Source: Phialophora verrucosa | Taxonomy: Eukaryota > Ascomycota > Eurotiomycetes > Chaetothyriales > Herpotrichiellaceae | Assembly: GCA_002099365.1 (NCBI GenBank) | Contig: MSED01000015.1 | Span: forward strand, 1,054,001-1,118,000 | Length of the DNA: 64,000 bases | Direction of reading: 5' to 3' | Shown: piece by piece, positions 1 to 11,020 of the stretch | Numbering within the stretch: the stretch's first letter is position 1 | Layout: each line of letters begins with the position of its first letter | Program-made: the position numbers and the translations under genes | Notes under the pieces: generated by a model | What the model was told of the DNA's origin: nothing | Databases searched by the model: none | Seen by the model: only the letters and a program-made list of their open reading frames with translations

Positions 1-414
1 TTTGTTTTACTGTCGTCATGACCAAGCGTATTGAACGAGGCCGTAGACGAGATAAGCGAAAATTGGCTGTTCCATGAGGCTATGTAGGATGAGCGATGGT
101 AAGGGTAAGAGGGGCTGTAGGAATATAGATGCATTTACTAGTAAGTTAGTGACTTCCTCGGATTCATCTTGTCCTCCTACCATATCGTCAGCCTTGTACA
201 GCCTCAACCTCATGCAGCCCCAGCCTCGTGAAGGCGGTCAGAGGTGCCCCCCACCCAGGGTCAAAAATTCTGCCAGGACTTTTTGGTTCAAGTCTAATTA
301 ATCATTTCACTTGATAACGAGCCCTCGCAGACTATTAATCCTCTGCTTACCCAAGCTTGACTCTCCCCTGCCATGGAATTTGATCTCCGGTAACACCCAT
401 TGACGCGCTTCAAT
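1..414. other. Left-edge intergenic region
   Basis: Only short unsupported frames are present on both strands and no conserved protein was recognised. It presumably holds the upstream region of the Rpc31 gene, and possibly the end of a gene lying left of the window. Confidence 0.5.
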
Positions 415-1773
415 ATGTCGCGCGGCGGACGAGGAGGCAGAGGCGGGGACGGCGGCGGCCGTCGCAACAAAGGCGCTCCCGAGATAGAAGACTACGACTT
501 TGACGACGATGGCGACAACCTCACTCCCCGGCAGAAGAAGCCCCAGCCTCTCTTTCCGGTACAGCAGCCCAGATCTATTCCCCCCGCCAAACAAAATTAT
601 CGCCCCGCAAAAGAACTCTAGACTAACGAACCTGCCTGCGAGCAATAGGGCATTTCTCTCCCCGTTCCACGACCCCCCTCCGCGCTAGAACTCTCCGCCG
701 TAGCGCGCCATCTCGCCTTCCGCACCCGCGTGCGCAACGGGCCTTACTTCGCGACCCTCGACCCCAGCAGCGTGGCGGACGCGACGACGGGCCGGACGCT
801 CAAGCGCGCAGGATTCGACCCGTTCACCGACCAGGAGACATACTCGAGCAAGAACCACAAGAAGAAGCGGGCGGTGCCGGACTTGAAGGGCGCGGGACGG
901 GAATACGGTATGTTTGGATTTTGGGGTCCTCACAAGACGCACACTCAGACACACCGACACCACAACTACGCCGACGAGAGGGGACCAATATGATGCGATA
1001 TGATGTTGCCGTGAGCTGATTTTCATGTTCTTAATCCAGCACTCAAGTTCTTCCCCCAAGAACTGTGGTCGACGCTCGACCCCACGCGCAAACACCCCCT
1101 CTGGAAGACCGCCGACGCTGAAAACGATGACGTGTCCGCCTCACGGCAGCGGTCACGCAAGCGGAAGCGCGACACCGCCGCCACCCTCCCGGCGCTCGAC
1201 GACGACGCCTACGACGCAGCAGCCGTGAAAGACGGGGACGCGCCGTCGGACGACGAGCAGGCCGACCAGACGGATGATTCGGCGGCCTCTGACTCCGACG
1301 CGTTAATCCCGTCAGGCAGGGGCGCGAGGTCTGCGAGGAGGAAGAAGAGGAAGCAGAAGAGAGGCCGCGCCGCGGGCGGGGACCGGACGGGCGATTCGCG
1401 GGAGAAGCGGGGCCTAGACGCCGAAGACGACTTCGAGCCGACGAAGAAGAAAGGCCCGTCGCCGCCGTCGACGATGCGGGCCAAGGAAAAGAAGCGGCGT
1501 AAAGCGGAGGCTCGTGCCACGGGGACGAAGGTCGACGATACGGAGGACGAGGACGAGGACGAGGAGAATGACAACGCGGATCACGATGAGGATATTGGCG
1601 ACGAGGACGAGGATGACGATGACGAAGAGCCCGTCGACTCGGACTTTGAAGAGAGCGATGAAGGGGGCGGGGACGATTACAATGCGGAGAATTACTTCGA
1701 CGACGGGGATCGGGATGATGACGACGGGCTCGGATTCGGGGGAGGAGGGGGAGACGAGGGGGGAGAGTATTAG
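415..1773 (+). CDS. RPC31: DNA-directed RNA polymerase III subunit Rpc31 (C31/RPC7 family)
   Basis: This is a nuclear subunit of RNA polymerase III, part of the C31-C34-C82 subcomplex that acts in initiation at tRNA and 5S genes. The model has exons 415-558, 649-907 and 1040-1773, giving 378 aa. The N-terminus is Arg/Gly-rich (MSRGGRGGRGG). The conserved core comprises a block around VARHLAFRTRVRNGPYF and then LKFFPQELWSTLDPTR, which becomes continuous only after both introns are removed. The last ~110 residues are the strongly acidic Asp/Glu tail with a Gly-rich end typical of the family, preceded by Lys/Arg-rich clusters. Intron 1 has a CTAAC branch point near 622. The start is the first ATG in frame. 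Confidence 0.9.
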
Positions 1774-2172
1774 GCCTGACTTGTCGATTGGTTTGACTGA
1801 TTGACTGAGTGTGTCTACGGGAGGATCAAAGACTGATCGGTGACAGGCAGGTGCTAGTTAGCGGACAGAAACGAGTTTCAAGATGAAGATAGACGATGAC
1901 CCCCCTCTCCCCTCTTGTGGTTTCTTCACCAGCTTGGGGTCGACGACAAAGCCCATAAACAGCCGGACAACGCCCTGTGCGTGTGGCTGGGGTGCACCGA
2001 TTCCAATCACAGCAGGAACTTGAGTCCTCCAAGTTCACCTCCAAAGCGTAACATCAGGAAATACCGTCCTCCACCGGGCAATAACAGCGTGGCCGAGAAG
2101 TCCTTTGACTGACTTCCCTCCTGGAAGAGGTCTCTTGCGTCTGATTCAGAGGCTTACTGGAAAATGCTCCCC
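1774..2172. other. Intergenic region between convergent genes
   Basis: This contains the 3' ends of the convergent Rpc31 and ankyrin-protein genes. No conserved coding signal is seen. Confidence 0.5.
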
Positions 2173-4342
2173 TCAGTATGGCAACCTGGGCGGCGGCGTG
2201 ATGCCTGCCTCCTTGAAGAACTGCCTTCTCCGTGCATGTTGCTGTTGGCCCTTCTTGGTGAAGTATGCGAGATATGGTCTCTTGTTGTGGTCATAGACCT
2301 CGTCAAAGCTTTCCTTCGTCAGTCCAAAGTATCTCTCTATCCGTCGTCGTCGTCTTCTTGAGGTGAAGAACCGCGATCCGAGAGCTAAAGGGTCCTGGGT
2401 ATCTTTCAGATCACATCTCCGGCACCGGTCCTCGGTGGTAGGCCATGCTCCTGGCATGCATAGTGTTGATTCCGGTTCAGCTAGCAAGTTCCAAAACTCT
2501 CCCACGCGTTCATCAGAAGACAATGATACCCATATCTGCCAGTCTTCCGGCATGGCTCCGTACGTGAAATTCACGACGCGCAATGTTAGGCATCTATCGC
2601 TTCTGCAACACCAAAGAGATGGAAAAATCGTAGGTTCCGCAAGCAGACGCTCGCGTTCCCATTTGCCGTACTCGTGGAGGTCCTGACCGGCATCGAAGAT
2701 CTCTTTTGCCCAGTGACGAAGCTTATGCGTCAATCGTTCGTTGCTGAGATCCGCCCAAGAGGTTTCGAAATAGATTCCCATGTGGAGAGTACTGGACATC
2801 AGATAAGTCCACAATGGGGAGTCGCTGCCATGTTCAAACGCAACGCGGAGACCACCCAAGCGTACAACCGTTCGGAATAATGCTCGCCAACCACCGAAAT
2901 CAGGGCAATCCCGGGAGTGTGACCAGTGGTTGCCCAACACTTCAGCGAGTCTCTCCACAAGAGTAATATATAGTGGAGGAGCATCTTCCCGAGAAATTTT
3001 CCTCACGAGACATGAGGAATCGAGCTGGGGCTTGGCAAGGCAGAGCCAGAAGTCATCCGAATGGAGTCCAGCACCACATACACCGTATGCAGCTTCAAGA
3101 CGAATAGATAGATTCCAGGTGCTCCATGGAGGGGAAGCTGTCAAGTCGTTAAGCTCCGGGCCCTCGCTCAACGCGTGTAGGACCCCTAAAATGTCCGTTT
3201 TCCGAGATCTGAGCGCACAATACTTGATGCAAGACCAGGTGTAACTGAAGTCCCAATCAGCAAATACGACGGGAATTTCCGCCGCGGACTTACATGTTGT
3301 CCTTGTCATTAGGATCAAGACCTTGTCGCATGAGGAACCTTATTGTTGTAGCATTTGCACCGTAACAGGCAAGCTATGAGCGTAAGCACAGATTTCGATT
3401 CAGAGCCATACTTGTTTTCCCCTACATGAAGAAGGCTCTCCCCGCGATCATTTCGGTCGAAGATGGATGCCTGGCCTGTTTGGAAGAGTTTCTGCAAGGC
3501 GACGATGTTGCCCTGTTTGGTGTATTCGAAGACTGGGGCATCCCAGGATCGAATATTATAAGTCCGAAAACCGTACGTCCATGCGCCACATGCCTGTTGT
3601 TGGACAATCTCGAGGGTTCTCCCAAGCAATCGACTTTGTAGACGCAGTAGACGTCTTGTGCGGACATTGACCCACTGCCGCTGGCGGTTCTGTTCGCATG
3701 AATTGGTGTGGACAGGCTCCGAGCCTTCGTGGCCGACAGTATCACCTCTGGGACCTACTAGAGCCGTAGAAGGGAATATTATAGACTGCTGTCGAATATC
3801 TTGTACGATCGCAGATACACTTGCCGACGAAGCCATGATCAGCGTATGGGTCTCCGAATGCTTCTGGATATTCAGCAAGCTCATAGCACTGGAACGCAGT
3901 CAGCACATAGAGACAAAACGGTCTCCTGCTCTACCACCCACTTCAAGGCAGTCATCTGGGCCAACATTAAATCGGCCCTGGCTCTTTCGACCACTTGGCG
4001 TGCTTTGTCCAGAGCATCCTCCTTGAGCACTGCTTTCACCGATCCGCGTATTCTAGATCGCTTGATGCATATCAACAGCTCGTCGCAGATGGGCTTCAGG
4101 CTCTGGACTGCCTTTTCGCTTCGCAGACGGCATTTCCGAACCACGTCCGGTGGAGCATAGGCGGAAAGGGTGGCTTCTTGCTCTTTGAGTGTCTCTAGGA
4201 TCTCTTCGAGAGCCTCTAACTCTTCTAGCAGCTGTTTCAGGTTCTGTGGAGCGCGGCTGATCGACGAGCAGAGATGTTTTACCTCCACGACGATTTTGGC
4301 GAACTCGAGAGCCGCGGCTACGACACCGATGGTCTCAGCCAT
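2173..4342 (-). CDS. STAND-type N-terminal helical domain protein with ankyrin-like region
   Basis: The model has exons 4342-3920, 3863-3426, 3373-3294 and 3244-2173, about 670 aa. The N-terminus (MAETIGVVAAALEFAKIVV, then a Leu/Glu-rich helix) matches the helical domain that precedes fungal NACHT/STAND or ankyrin proteins. The middle has ankyrin-like segments: a DRNDRGESLLH end joined by splicing to LACYGANATTIRFLMRQGLD. The C-terminal ~350 residues are of no family I recognise and include an Arg-run (RRRRRR) before the end. No P-loop is visible, so it is not a full NTPase. The last two introns (52 and 49 bp) fit consensus and phase. The first (GTTTTG donor, 56 bp) is weak and uncertain. Role unknown; allorecognition or signalling is only inferred from the N-terminal domain. 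Confidence 0.65.
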
Positions 4343-5220
4343 AGCGAAGAGGGCGATATCTCGTGGCTTTAACACCAGAGACGACTGTTGTTCTGCAAAG
4401 GTAGCTGCGATTTCTTGCGACGTAAGTTGGAAAGACGAGATTATCAGATTTGAGGCTGCGGCTGAGGCTGAGGCTGAGCAGCTCGTCCTTGAACCGCTGC
4501 ATGCGAAGATGCATCAGGCAGTCCAATCATAGGAGGGTACGTGTTCAACCAGCAACAGTCCAGCGGCGTTGATCGCTTAGAAAACATACCCATAATCTAG
4601 AATCTGCCTCGGGCGTTAGTCGGGGCCAAAGACAACGGCATGACCACTCTCCCATCTCTGCCATGGCGTAGAAGGACCGCACAACCACTCGGAAGATTGT
4701 GGTGCAATTAGTGGACCTGCAGGTATCAAGTCTTCGATCTGCCCGCACTCGCTTTCGGACCGGAAGACGACTGGGATGACCGCAGAAGATCCTAGCTTCC
4801 CGCACTTCCAGCAACCTCGATGGTGTTTCGGGCGCAGTCTTCATATCATGGCCAACCACAGCCATGATCAGGATCGAGAAGCGACATCGATGGCCTTGAC
4901 AAGTCCTAAAACATAGCGATTCTGAAATTTGCACCGTACGGGCTGTCTATGGACACCGCGCGTAACAATCAGTATTTTCTCGAAGTATCACAGTGTACTG
5001 TACAGTAGACGCTCGAGAATACACATCTACATGCGAGGCACGCGTCATCGTCAAAGGCCCCAAAGACCCCGAAGCCCCGACGCCGCCAAGGCCGAGCATC
5101 GGAGAAATTCCCGCCATCCAGACGACAACCGAAACCAAAGCCACAGATGACTCAATGAGACACCGACCTTCACTCCAACAACAAAAATGATCCCCTCAGT
5201 ACTGCAGCACCAGGACAAAG
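4343..5220. other. Upstream region with unexplained minus-strand open frames
   Basis: On the minus strand two overlapping frames stay open. One, 4934-4545, gives 129 codons. The other, about 4833-4617, has a CxxC pair (GCWKCGKLG) and an ending WESGHAVVFGPD. Neither gives a clean gene model and neither was recognised. The second reads more like protein and may be a decayed or spliced exon. From about 4940 to 5220 lies the upstream region of Tah18. Confidence 0.3.
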
Positions 5221-7197
5221 ATGATCGAACAAGACCAAGACCGCACGAGCAACCGCACGCGCTCCGCCCTGATCCTGTATGGCACCGAAACCGGCACGTC
5301 ACAGGACATGGCCGAAGAAGTGGGCCGCACCCTCGAGAGACTCCATTTCGACACCACGGTTGAGGGCCTCGACGCCGTCCCATACGCCCATCTGCACGCC
5401 TACAGCTTCACGGTCTTCGTCGTCGCAACGACCGGACAGGGCGATTTCCCCGGCAATTCCCGCCTCTTCTGGACCAGTCTGCTGCGGAGGAAGTTGACCC
5501 CCGCCACGCTCCTGGGGTTGCGGTACGCCCTTGTCGGGGTGGGCGATAGCTCGTATCCCAAGTTCAACTTCGCGGCACGGAAGCTGGACAAGAGGCTTCG
5601 CCAGCTGGGGGCCGCGGAGATGCTCCCGCCCTGTGAAGCTGATGAGCAAGGCGATGAGGGCACCGAGGGGGCGTTCCTGGCGTGGCTGGCCCAGCTGCGG
5701 GAGACGGTGCTGATAATGTTCCCTCTGGGAGAAGGGCAGGTGCCCATCCCGGAGGATGTCGTGTTGCCAGGGAAATGGCGGTTGGAAGTCGTGCCGCTGG
5801 GTCGAGAGCGGGATCGAGAGCATGGTGAAGAGAACACGGTTTCTCCGGATAGAAATGCGAACCGGAACGGGGACGGGTCTCCTGCGCCGCGCTCACTCTC
5901 ACCAACCGCTATCACCACCACCCGCGGAGACCGTGAAGCGGACTCTTCCTCCTTCCCCGTCGTGCTGGACGTCAACAGGAGAGTCACACCCCCGGAGCAC
6001 TGGCAGGACGTGCGGTTCATGAGCCTCCGAGCATCACGCAAGATCGACTACCGGCCGGGCGACGCGCTGGCCATCTCCCCCCAAAATATGCCCGCGGACG
6101 TGGACGGCTTGATCGCTCGCATGGACTGGCAGCATGTTGCCGACACGGCGATTCGGCTGGTTCCCACCCGCTCGCACTCATCAGGCCTGCCCCCGACCTT
6201 TCTATCTGCAAATCCGATCTTCGGGCGCGCGGACCTCACCCTCCGGACTCTCCTCACCGAATATCTAGATATTAACGCCATTCCGCGGCGCTCCTTCCTA
6301 GGCAGCATCGCGAACTACACGTCCGACAGCATGCACAAGGAACGGCTCCTCGAGTTCACGGACCCGCAGTATCTGGACGAATACTACGACTACGCGACGC
6401 GGCCGCGGCGAAGCATCCTGGAGATCCTGCAGGAGTTCGACAGCGTGCACATCCCATGGGAGGAAGTCACCAACGTTTTCCCGCCCGTGCGCCCGCGGCA
6501 GTTTAGCATCGCGAGCGGCGGCCGCCTGAAACTCGCGCATGATGGGGCCACAAAATTCGAATTATTGGTAGCTATTGTCAAGTACAGGACTGTGATCAAA
6601 CGCGTGCGAGAGGGCGTCTGTACACGCTACTTAGCTCAACTTCCCGTCGGAACAACACTCCATGTCTCCGTCAAAAGGGAGGGACGCTTCTCCAAGACAC
6701 CCGACCAGCCTGGCACGAGCCATATCTTGATCGGCGCGGGCACGGGCATCGCTCCACTTCGAGCGCTTATCCATGAAAAAATCACTCAGCAACATCAACC
6801 GGGAAAAATGGTGCTTTTTTTCGGCTGTCGCAATGAGACGTCAGACTACTTCTTCCATCACGAGTGGGCAGCAATACGTACCGAGCATCCTGGGACTCTA
6901 GAGGTAATCCCTGCATTCTCAAGAGACCAGAAATCAAAGGTGTATGTGCAAGATCGGCTTCGGCAGCGAAGTGATATCATTGGGGAATATCTGATGGAGA
7001 GGATGGCCACAATTATCGTCTGTGGATCGTCGGGGCAGATGCCCAAGGCCGTGAGGCAAGCACTGGTCGATGCATTAGTAGAGCAGGGCCAGAAGAGGGA
7101 CAAGCATGGAGACCTTATTGCGAATACGGAAGAAGCCGACGTATATCTCGCAAGGGTCGAGAAGGAAAACAGGTACAAGCAGGAGACGTGGTCATGA
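5221..7197 (+). CDS. TAH18: NADPH-dependent diflavin oxidoreductase Tah18 (NDOR1)
   Basis: Tah18 passes electrons from NADPH through FAD and FMN to Dre2, for cytosolic iron-sulfur cluster assembly. It is a single exon of 658 aa, the family's usual size. It opens with an FMN flavodoxin domain (YGTETGTSQDMAEE near residues 20-33, then VGVGDSSYPKFNFAARKLDK). Next is a variable linker about 200-245, then the FAD-binding domain with the RQFSIASG motif near 426. It ends with the NADPH-binding domain (GAGTGIAPLRA near 505, FFGCRNETSDYFF) and a Trp close to the C-terminus. The ATG at 5221 starts just before the flavodoxin fold and no intron is needed. The gene is convergent with the small ORF and Caf1 genes downstream. 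Confidence 0.95.
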   Translation: MIEQDQDRTSNRTRSALILYGTETGTSQDMAEEVGRTLERLHFDTTVEGLDAVPYAHLHAYSFTVFVVATTGQGDFPGNSRLFWTSLLRRKLTPATLLGLRYALVGVGDSSYPKFNFAARKLDKRLRQLGAAEMLPPCEADEQGDEGTEGAFLAWLAQLRETVLIMFPLGEGQVPIPEDVVLPGKWRLEVVPLGRERDREHGEENTVSPDRNANRNGDGSPAPRSLSPTAITTTRGDREADSSSFPVVLDVNRRVTPPEHWQDVRFMSLRASRKIDYRPGDALAISPQNMPADVDGLIARMDWQHVADTAIRLVPTRSHSSGLPPTFLSANPIFGRADLTLRTLLTEYLDINAIPRRSFLGSIANYTSDSMHKERLLEFTDPQYLDEYYDYATRPRRSILEILQEFDSVHIPWEEVTNVFPPVRPRQFSIASGGRLKLAHDGATKFELLVAIVKYRTVIKRVREGVCTRYLAQLPVGTTLHVSVKREGRFSKTPDQPGTSHILIGAGTGIAPLRALIHEKITQQHQPGKMVLFFGCRNETSDYFFHHEWAAIRTEHPGTLEVIPAFSRDQKSKVYVQDRLRQRSDIIGEYLMERMATIIVCGSSGQMPKAVRQALVDALVEQGQKRDKHGDLIANTEEADVYLARVEKENRYKQETWS

Positions 7198-7215
7198 ATC
7201 AAAATGCATACCCAT

Positions 7216-7674
7216 TCAGAATCCGTAACCGTCCATGCCAAAGCCGTCGATACCGAAGCCGTCGATGCCGAAAAATCTTGCTATCACGAAGAGCAAGAGC
7301 AAGCAGCTCCAGCGTATAGTTCCTTGTATTTGTGCTAGCTGCTCACGAAGCTCCTCGTCCAGTCGAACAGGCGGATTATCCCGTCTCTCAGGCCTGGCTC
7401 TGGCTCTGGCTCTGGCCCTAGCCCTGTTCCTATTACTTTTCCTGTTCTTTCCTCTGCGCTGGCCGACACCAGGGGAGTCGTCGAGGTCACTGGGGGATTC
7501 CTCCAGGGAGACACCCTCATCCTCTAAGATGGCAAAACGCGACCCTTGCACGATTGGTGCTCGCGATGGACTTGGAGGAGTCGATGCCATGTTAGGAGTG
7601 GTGGCTGCAGGGATAGGAGTGGGTGTTTGCGAAGAGGGCGTCGATACCACGTTGGAAGCTGTAGTCTCAGGCAT
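7216..7674 (-). CDS. Hypothetical low-complexity protein with Arg-Ala and Phe-Gly-Ile-Asp repeats
   Basis: The open frame runs from 7794 but has no ATG before 7674, which gives 152 aa; a later Met at 7590 is also possible. Visible features are a Pro/Ser/Thr-rich start, the segment QGSRFAILEDEG, a basic RNRARARARARARP tract, an acidic/basic helix, one hydrophobic segment (RWSCLLLLFVIARFF), and a C-terminal run of FGIDG-type repeats ending GYGF. It lies about 130 bp downstream of the Caf1 stop on the same strand, so any promoter would sit in Caf1 3' sequence. It could be a small tail-anchored-like protein or a spurious frame kept open by repeat composition. Confidence 0.35.
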   Translation of the reverse strand: MPETTASNVVSTPSSQTPTPIPAATTPNMASTPPSPSRAPIVQGSRFAILEDEGVSLEESPSDLDDSPGVGQRRGKNRKSNRNRARARARARARPERRDNPPVRLDEELREQLAQIQGTIRWSCLLLLFVIARFFGIDGFGIDGFGMDGYGF

Positions 7675-7809
7675 AGGAATCGGCGATGAAGTAGGTGATG
7701 GAAGGGTAGGCAGAAACCCAGACGCAGTCGCAGTATATAGTCCCTGTTGAGGACCTGGAACCGGATTTTGAGCCTTGGGACAAAACTCCGCCACTTAAGG
7801 AGTAGGTAC

Positions 7810-9316
7810 CTAGCTGGTTGTCCTCTGATATTGGAAGTTCCCAAATCCACCCGGGGTCATAGCTCCCATAAGGTTCTGTGAAGGAACGGGCGTGTGCGAT
7901 GAAGGTCCTCCGCCTCCCTGTCCCCCAACTGACATGCCGATGTTGCCGGTCTGCGGCGTGGTGGGTGTTCCGGTCTGATTGTAGAGAGTAGTTCCATCCA
8001 TGTGGGGTGTGCTGAAGTCGCGTGTTGCTCCGTGCCCGGCTGGGCCAGAATTGCTCATTGGCATCTGTGCATTCAGTCCCCACACTTGTGATCGATATTT
8101 GTCTTCCTCGATGGTTCCGCCGAAAATTTTCTCTCGCATCTTGAAGTAGACTTGACCAGTGAGCAGAGAGTCAGAGCCCGCCTGATGTGCCTGGCCAATC
8201 CGTGCTACCCCCAGGTCTTCGGCAATATCTTGAAGACCTGACTTGGTCATAGCACGCTGCACCAGCATGGCTGCTTCTTGAGTCAAAGGCTGCCCGCTGT
8301 TGATTTGGCCTTTTGCGCCTGCGTGCTTGAGCATGAACTTGATGTCGAAGAGTGAAGGGAAGAATCTCTCGAGAAGTGTGTGGAATTGCGTTTCATCTGC
8401 AGGCAAGGGTTGGGAGATCATGAGTTTAATCAAGTAACCAAAGTCGTAGCCAGAGTGAAAGCTGAGCCAGCGAACGTCGGCATCCATGACCAAGCCTGAA
8501 CTGATCAGCAAGGAAGCGAACACATTAGGTTCGATGCCGTGTTCAGAGTGTTTGTCAAAGTCTATGCCAGCCTTAGTGAGCATTTGTGTCGACTCCCGGG
8601 CATACATGTCTGTCTGGAGAGAGAATTTGAAGTTGAACTGCCATGTGCACGGAGTGGGTTGTATGGCTCGATGAAACTGGGATCCCTGGGTAACCTCAGC
8701 ATCTGGTGAGGGCAGTGTTCCGTCAGATTTGAAAAGAGTAATTCCAAGCTGAATCACTTTCAGTAAATCGACGTTGCATCGCAGGGTCTGATAGTGGTAG
8801 TCAGCCTTCGTGGTGAACTGGCCGATCGGTCGAGCGACAATTCCTGGGAATTCTGTGTCCTGGCAGAGTTAAGTCAGCACGGTCGTGGCAAGAAGGGAAG
8901 ATGACCGTCCTTACCATAGCGATGTATGGGTGCTTGTCGACCAGTCGTCTAAGCGTGTCCATCTCTTCCTTGAGGTTGTGCTTCCAAACATTGCGGATCC
9001 TGGCATCGTTATTGTTCTGCAAAGGATTGCTGGGGCCGGTAAATGTCTGGTGACCTGGGACAGGAACCCCTCTTGTGAACCCCATCTGAGGTATCTGACC
9101 AGGAAGTAGGCTTCCCTCGAGCATAGCCCGGTCAAAGTCATTAATTATGTCGCCAGACATGGCGAAAGGACCACTGGACGAGCCGACAGTGTTGAAGGAC
9201 GACGTGCCAGGGTGGGCGGGAGGTGGGAGAGCACCATGGGGTTGTGCGGATGGGTGAGCTTGGTGATGCATGTGATAGGGTCCATTGTTGGGCTGCCTAC
9301 CATAAGTGGGCGCCAT
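7810..9316 (-). CDS. CAF1: CCR4-NOT complex deadenylase subunit Caf1/Pop2
   Basis: This is the RNase-D-fold 3' exonuclease of the CCR4-NOT complex, shortening mRNA poly(A) tails. It has two exons, 9316-8915 and 8859-7810, 483 aa. The 55 bp intron falls immediately before the first catalytic motif, which begins exon 2 as DTEFPG (Asp-x-Glu, residues 135-137). Further DEDD elements follow: VRWLSFHSGYDFGYL, and QAHQAGSDSLLTGQVYFKM near the domain end. A Pro/His/Gln-rich N-terminal ~100 residues and a Gly/Thr/Ser-rich C-terminal tail flank the domain, as in other filamentous fungi. The start is the first Met in frame. Confidence 0.95.
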
Positions 9317-9824
9317 GGAGAATAACGAAGGTCAGGTAATGTGCGGATGTCTGGAGAGCTGGCAGTAAAGTTGAATTAAATGTTGAACAGCATGGTGTAG
9401 TACGCTTTCAGATCAATGCTGGTCTGTCATGGTTTGGTGCAATATGAAGAAGTAAAATTGCAATTAGGTTCGCAAATGCCTTTAATGGTGCGCGTGAAGT
9501 GAAAGTGAAGTGAGCGCACATACGATGGACTCGGTGCAAGCACGCGGTCGCAGTCTATTCGACACCTCGACAAATGCTCAACCGTAGCAGCCGCAGACAG
9601 TCCACGCAGTCGCACTAATCTACGGAAAGGCATTGACACTAATACCGCATCAAGCTCGTCCTGGTGATTTCCGTCATGTTGGATATCAGTCACCTTGTTC
9701 ATCCACCTCAAAACAACATCTTCATCTAGCTTCTACGGCAACTCCTGCCGGTCTGGGAGCTTCGATACAGCTTTGCCGCTCTTCTCGCGTTGTCGAAGCC
9801 TCCCACAATTGATCATTGCCGGCC
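9317..9824. other. Divergent intergenic region between Caf1 and complex I B12
   Basis: No conserved frame is seen. It should carry the 5' UTRs and promoters of the two divergent genes. Confidence 0.5.
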
Positions 9825-10155
9825 ATGGCACCTGCAAACAACCCGACGGGGTTCAGCATGAAGACGTTCACGGATGCAGCAACGAGCACACAATGGCGGG
9901 CAAAAGATCCATGGAAGAGAAAGTAAGGTTTGCTGCGCATATCAGTGATTGCAAGTGTACTGACGGATTCCCAGCGAGGCATGGCGATACACGGGCCCCT
10001 TCACTAGGGGCAATCGGATGAAGGGAGCTTTCCCAGGATTTGGCATTGCCGTTGTCGCATTCACAGGTTATGTCATCGTCGAACAATTATTCTTCGCGAA
10101 GGATCACCACGGCCACGAACACGACGAGAGCGCAGGGCACCACAAGGCGCTGTAG
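9825..10155 (+). CDS. NDUFB3: NADH:ubiquinone oxidoreductase B12 subunit (NDUFB3-like)
   Basis: This is an accessory subunit of mitochondrial respiratory complex I, in the membrane arm. Two exons, 9825-9922 and 9975-10155, encode 92 aa, the normal size. The conserved core reads NPTGFSMKTFTDAA, then WRAKDPWKRNEAWRYTGPF across the 52 bp intron, then RGNRMKGAFPGFGIAVVAF. One hydrophobic segment (FGIAVVAFTGYVIVEQLFF) is the single membrane helix, and the C-terminus is His-rich. Splicing restores the WRY motif exactly, which supports the model. Confidence 0.92.
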
Positions 10156-11020
10156 AAGCACAAGAAAAGCACTACACAATCTTGCTGCTCGCGACCAAGT
10201 GCTGGAGTGAGCTCGAAAGATCACGGACAAGATTGCCATGGACGCATGGTGTTGTACATATGCACGATATGAGTGGCCGAATTGCAAAAGAGCTGGAGTC
10301 CGCAATGAGACGGAAGTCCACGTCAACAAGCTGTCACTCCGTCCTAGGGAGGCGTGTTGTTGCTGCAAATGGAACCTGCGCAGCGGAGGACATTCAGCCT
10401 TGCGAGGCGTGCAGAGTAGCCTCGCATATTTGGAAGCTTCGGTTGAACGACATGGTCTATGCTCTGGTGGTGGTGTGTCCGTCCCCTGCCGAAGCGAGCC
10501 AAAAGCCTTCCCACCATTTCTCTTTCCTCGAGTCCGGTTCTCCACATGTTTCCCGGCCATGGACAGTGATCGGGAAGTAATTCCTCTGATATTCTTGTTG
10601 ATAGAGAGACCGTTTGGCAGTGCTCGTGGTGGCCTTCCCTTCTCGACTTTCGAGTGTGGAGGACAGGCTAAACCCCAAATGGCCAAGTAGTCCAGGCCAG
10701 TTAGAAAGCGAGGATGGATTGTGATGCGGAAAAGAGGAAAGCGACCACGATTCTGACGAGTAGGACTCGGCCTGCGAGACCCTTATCTTGCTTATCGATT
10801 TGTTATACGATGGAAAAGCACCCTATGGCCTGGTTCGCGAGCCCGGACGCTGTGCCCAAGCTGCTGATACCGGCTAGAGGCATAGCATGGCCGGTTTGAT
10901 CGTGAGGAGACCAAGTTCGCCGCCGGTAGACATATATCTTGGTGAGCTTCCTCTCTGCCCATCTTCAGACTGTCGCACAGCTCCGTGTCCCTCACACCCC
11001 TTCACCCAAGACTAAACACC
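10156..11020. other. Intergenic region before the amine oxidase
   Basis: Several overlapping frames exist on both strands (for example 10686-10087 minus) but none resembles a known protein and they contradict each other. It is read as a 3' UTR plus the amine oxidase promoter. Confidence 0.5.

Noticed and set aside
1209..1574. Ser/Phe-rich antisense frame under Rpc31
   Set aside because: It is the complement of the Asp/Glu/Lys-rich Rpc31 tail, a composition artefact.
10087..10686. 199-codon minus-strand frame next to the complex I B12 gene
   Set aside because: No conservation is apparent, it overlaps the B12 stop region, and it competes with similarly open plus-strand frames.
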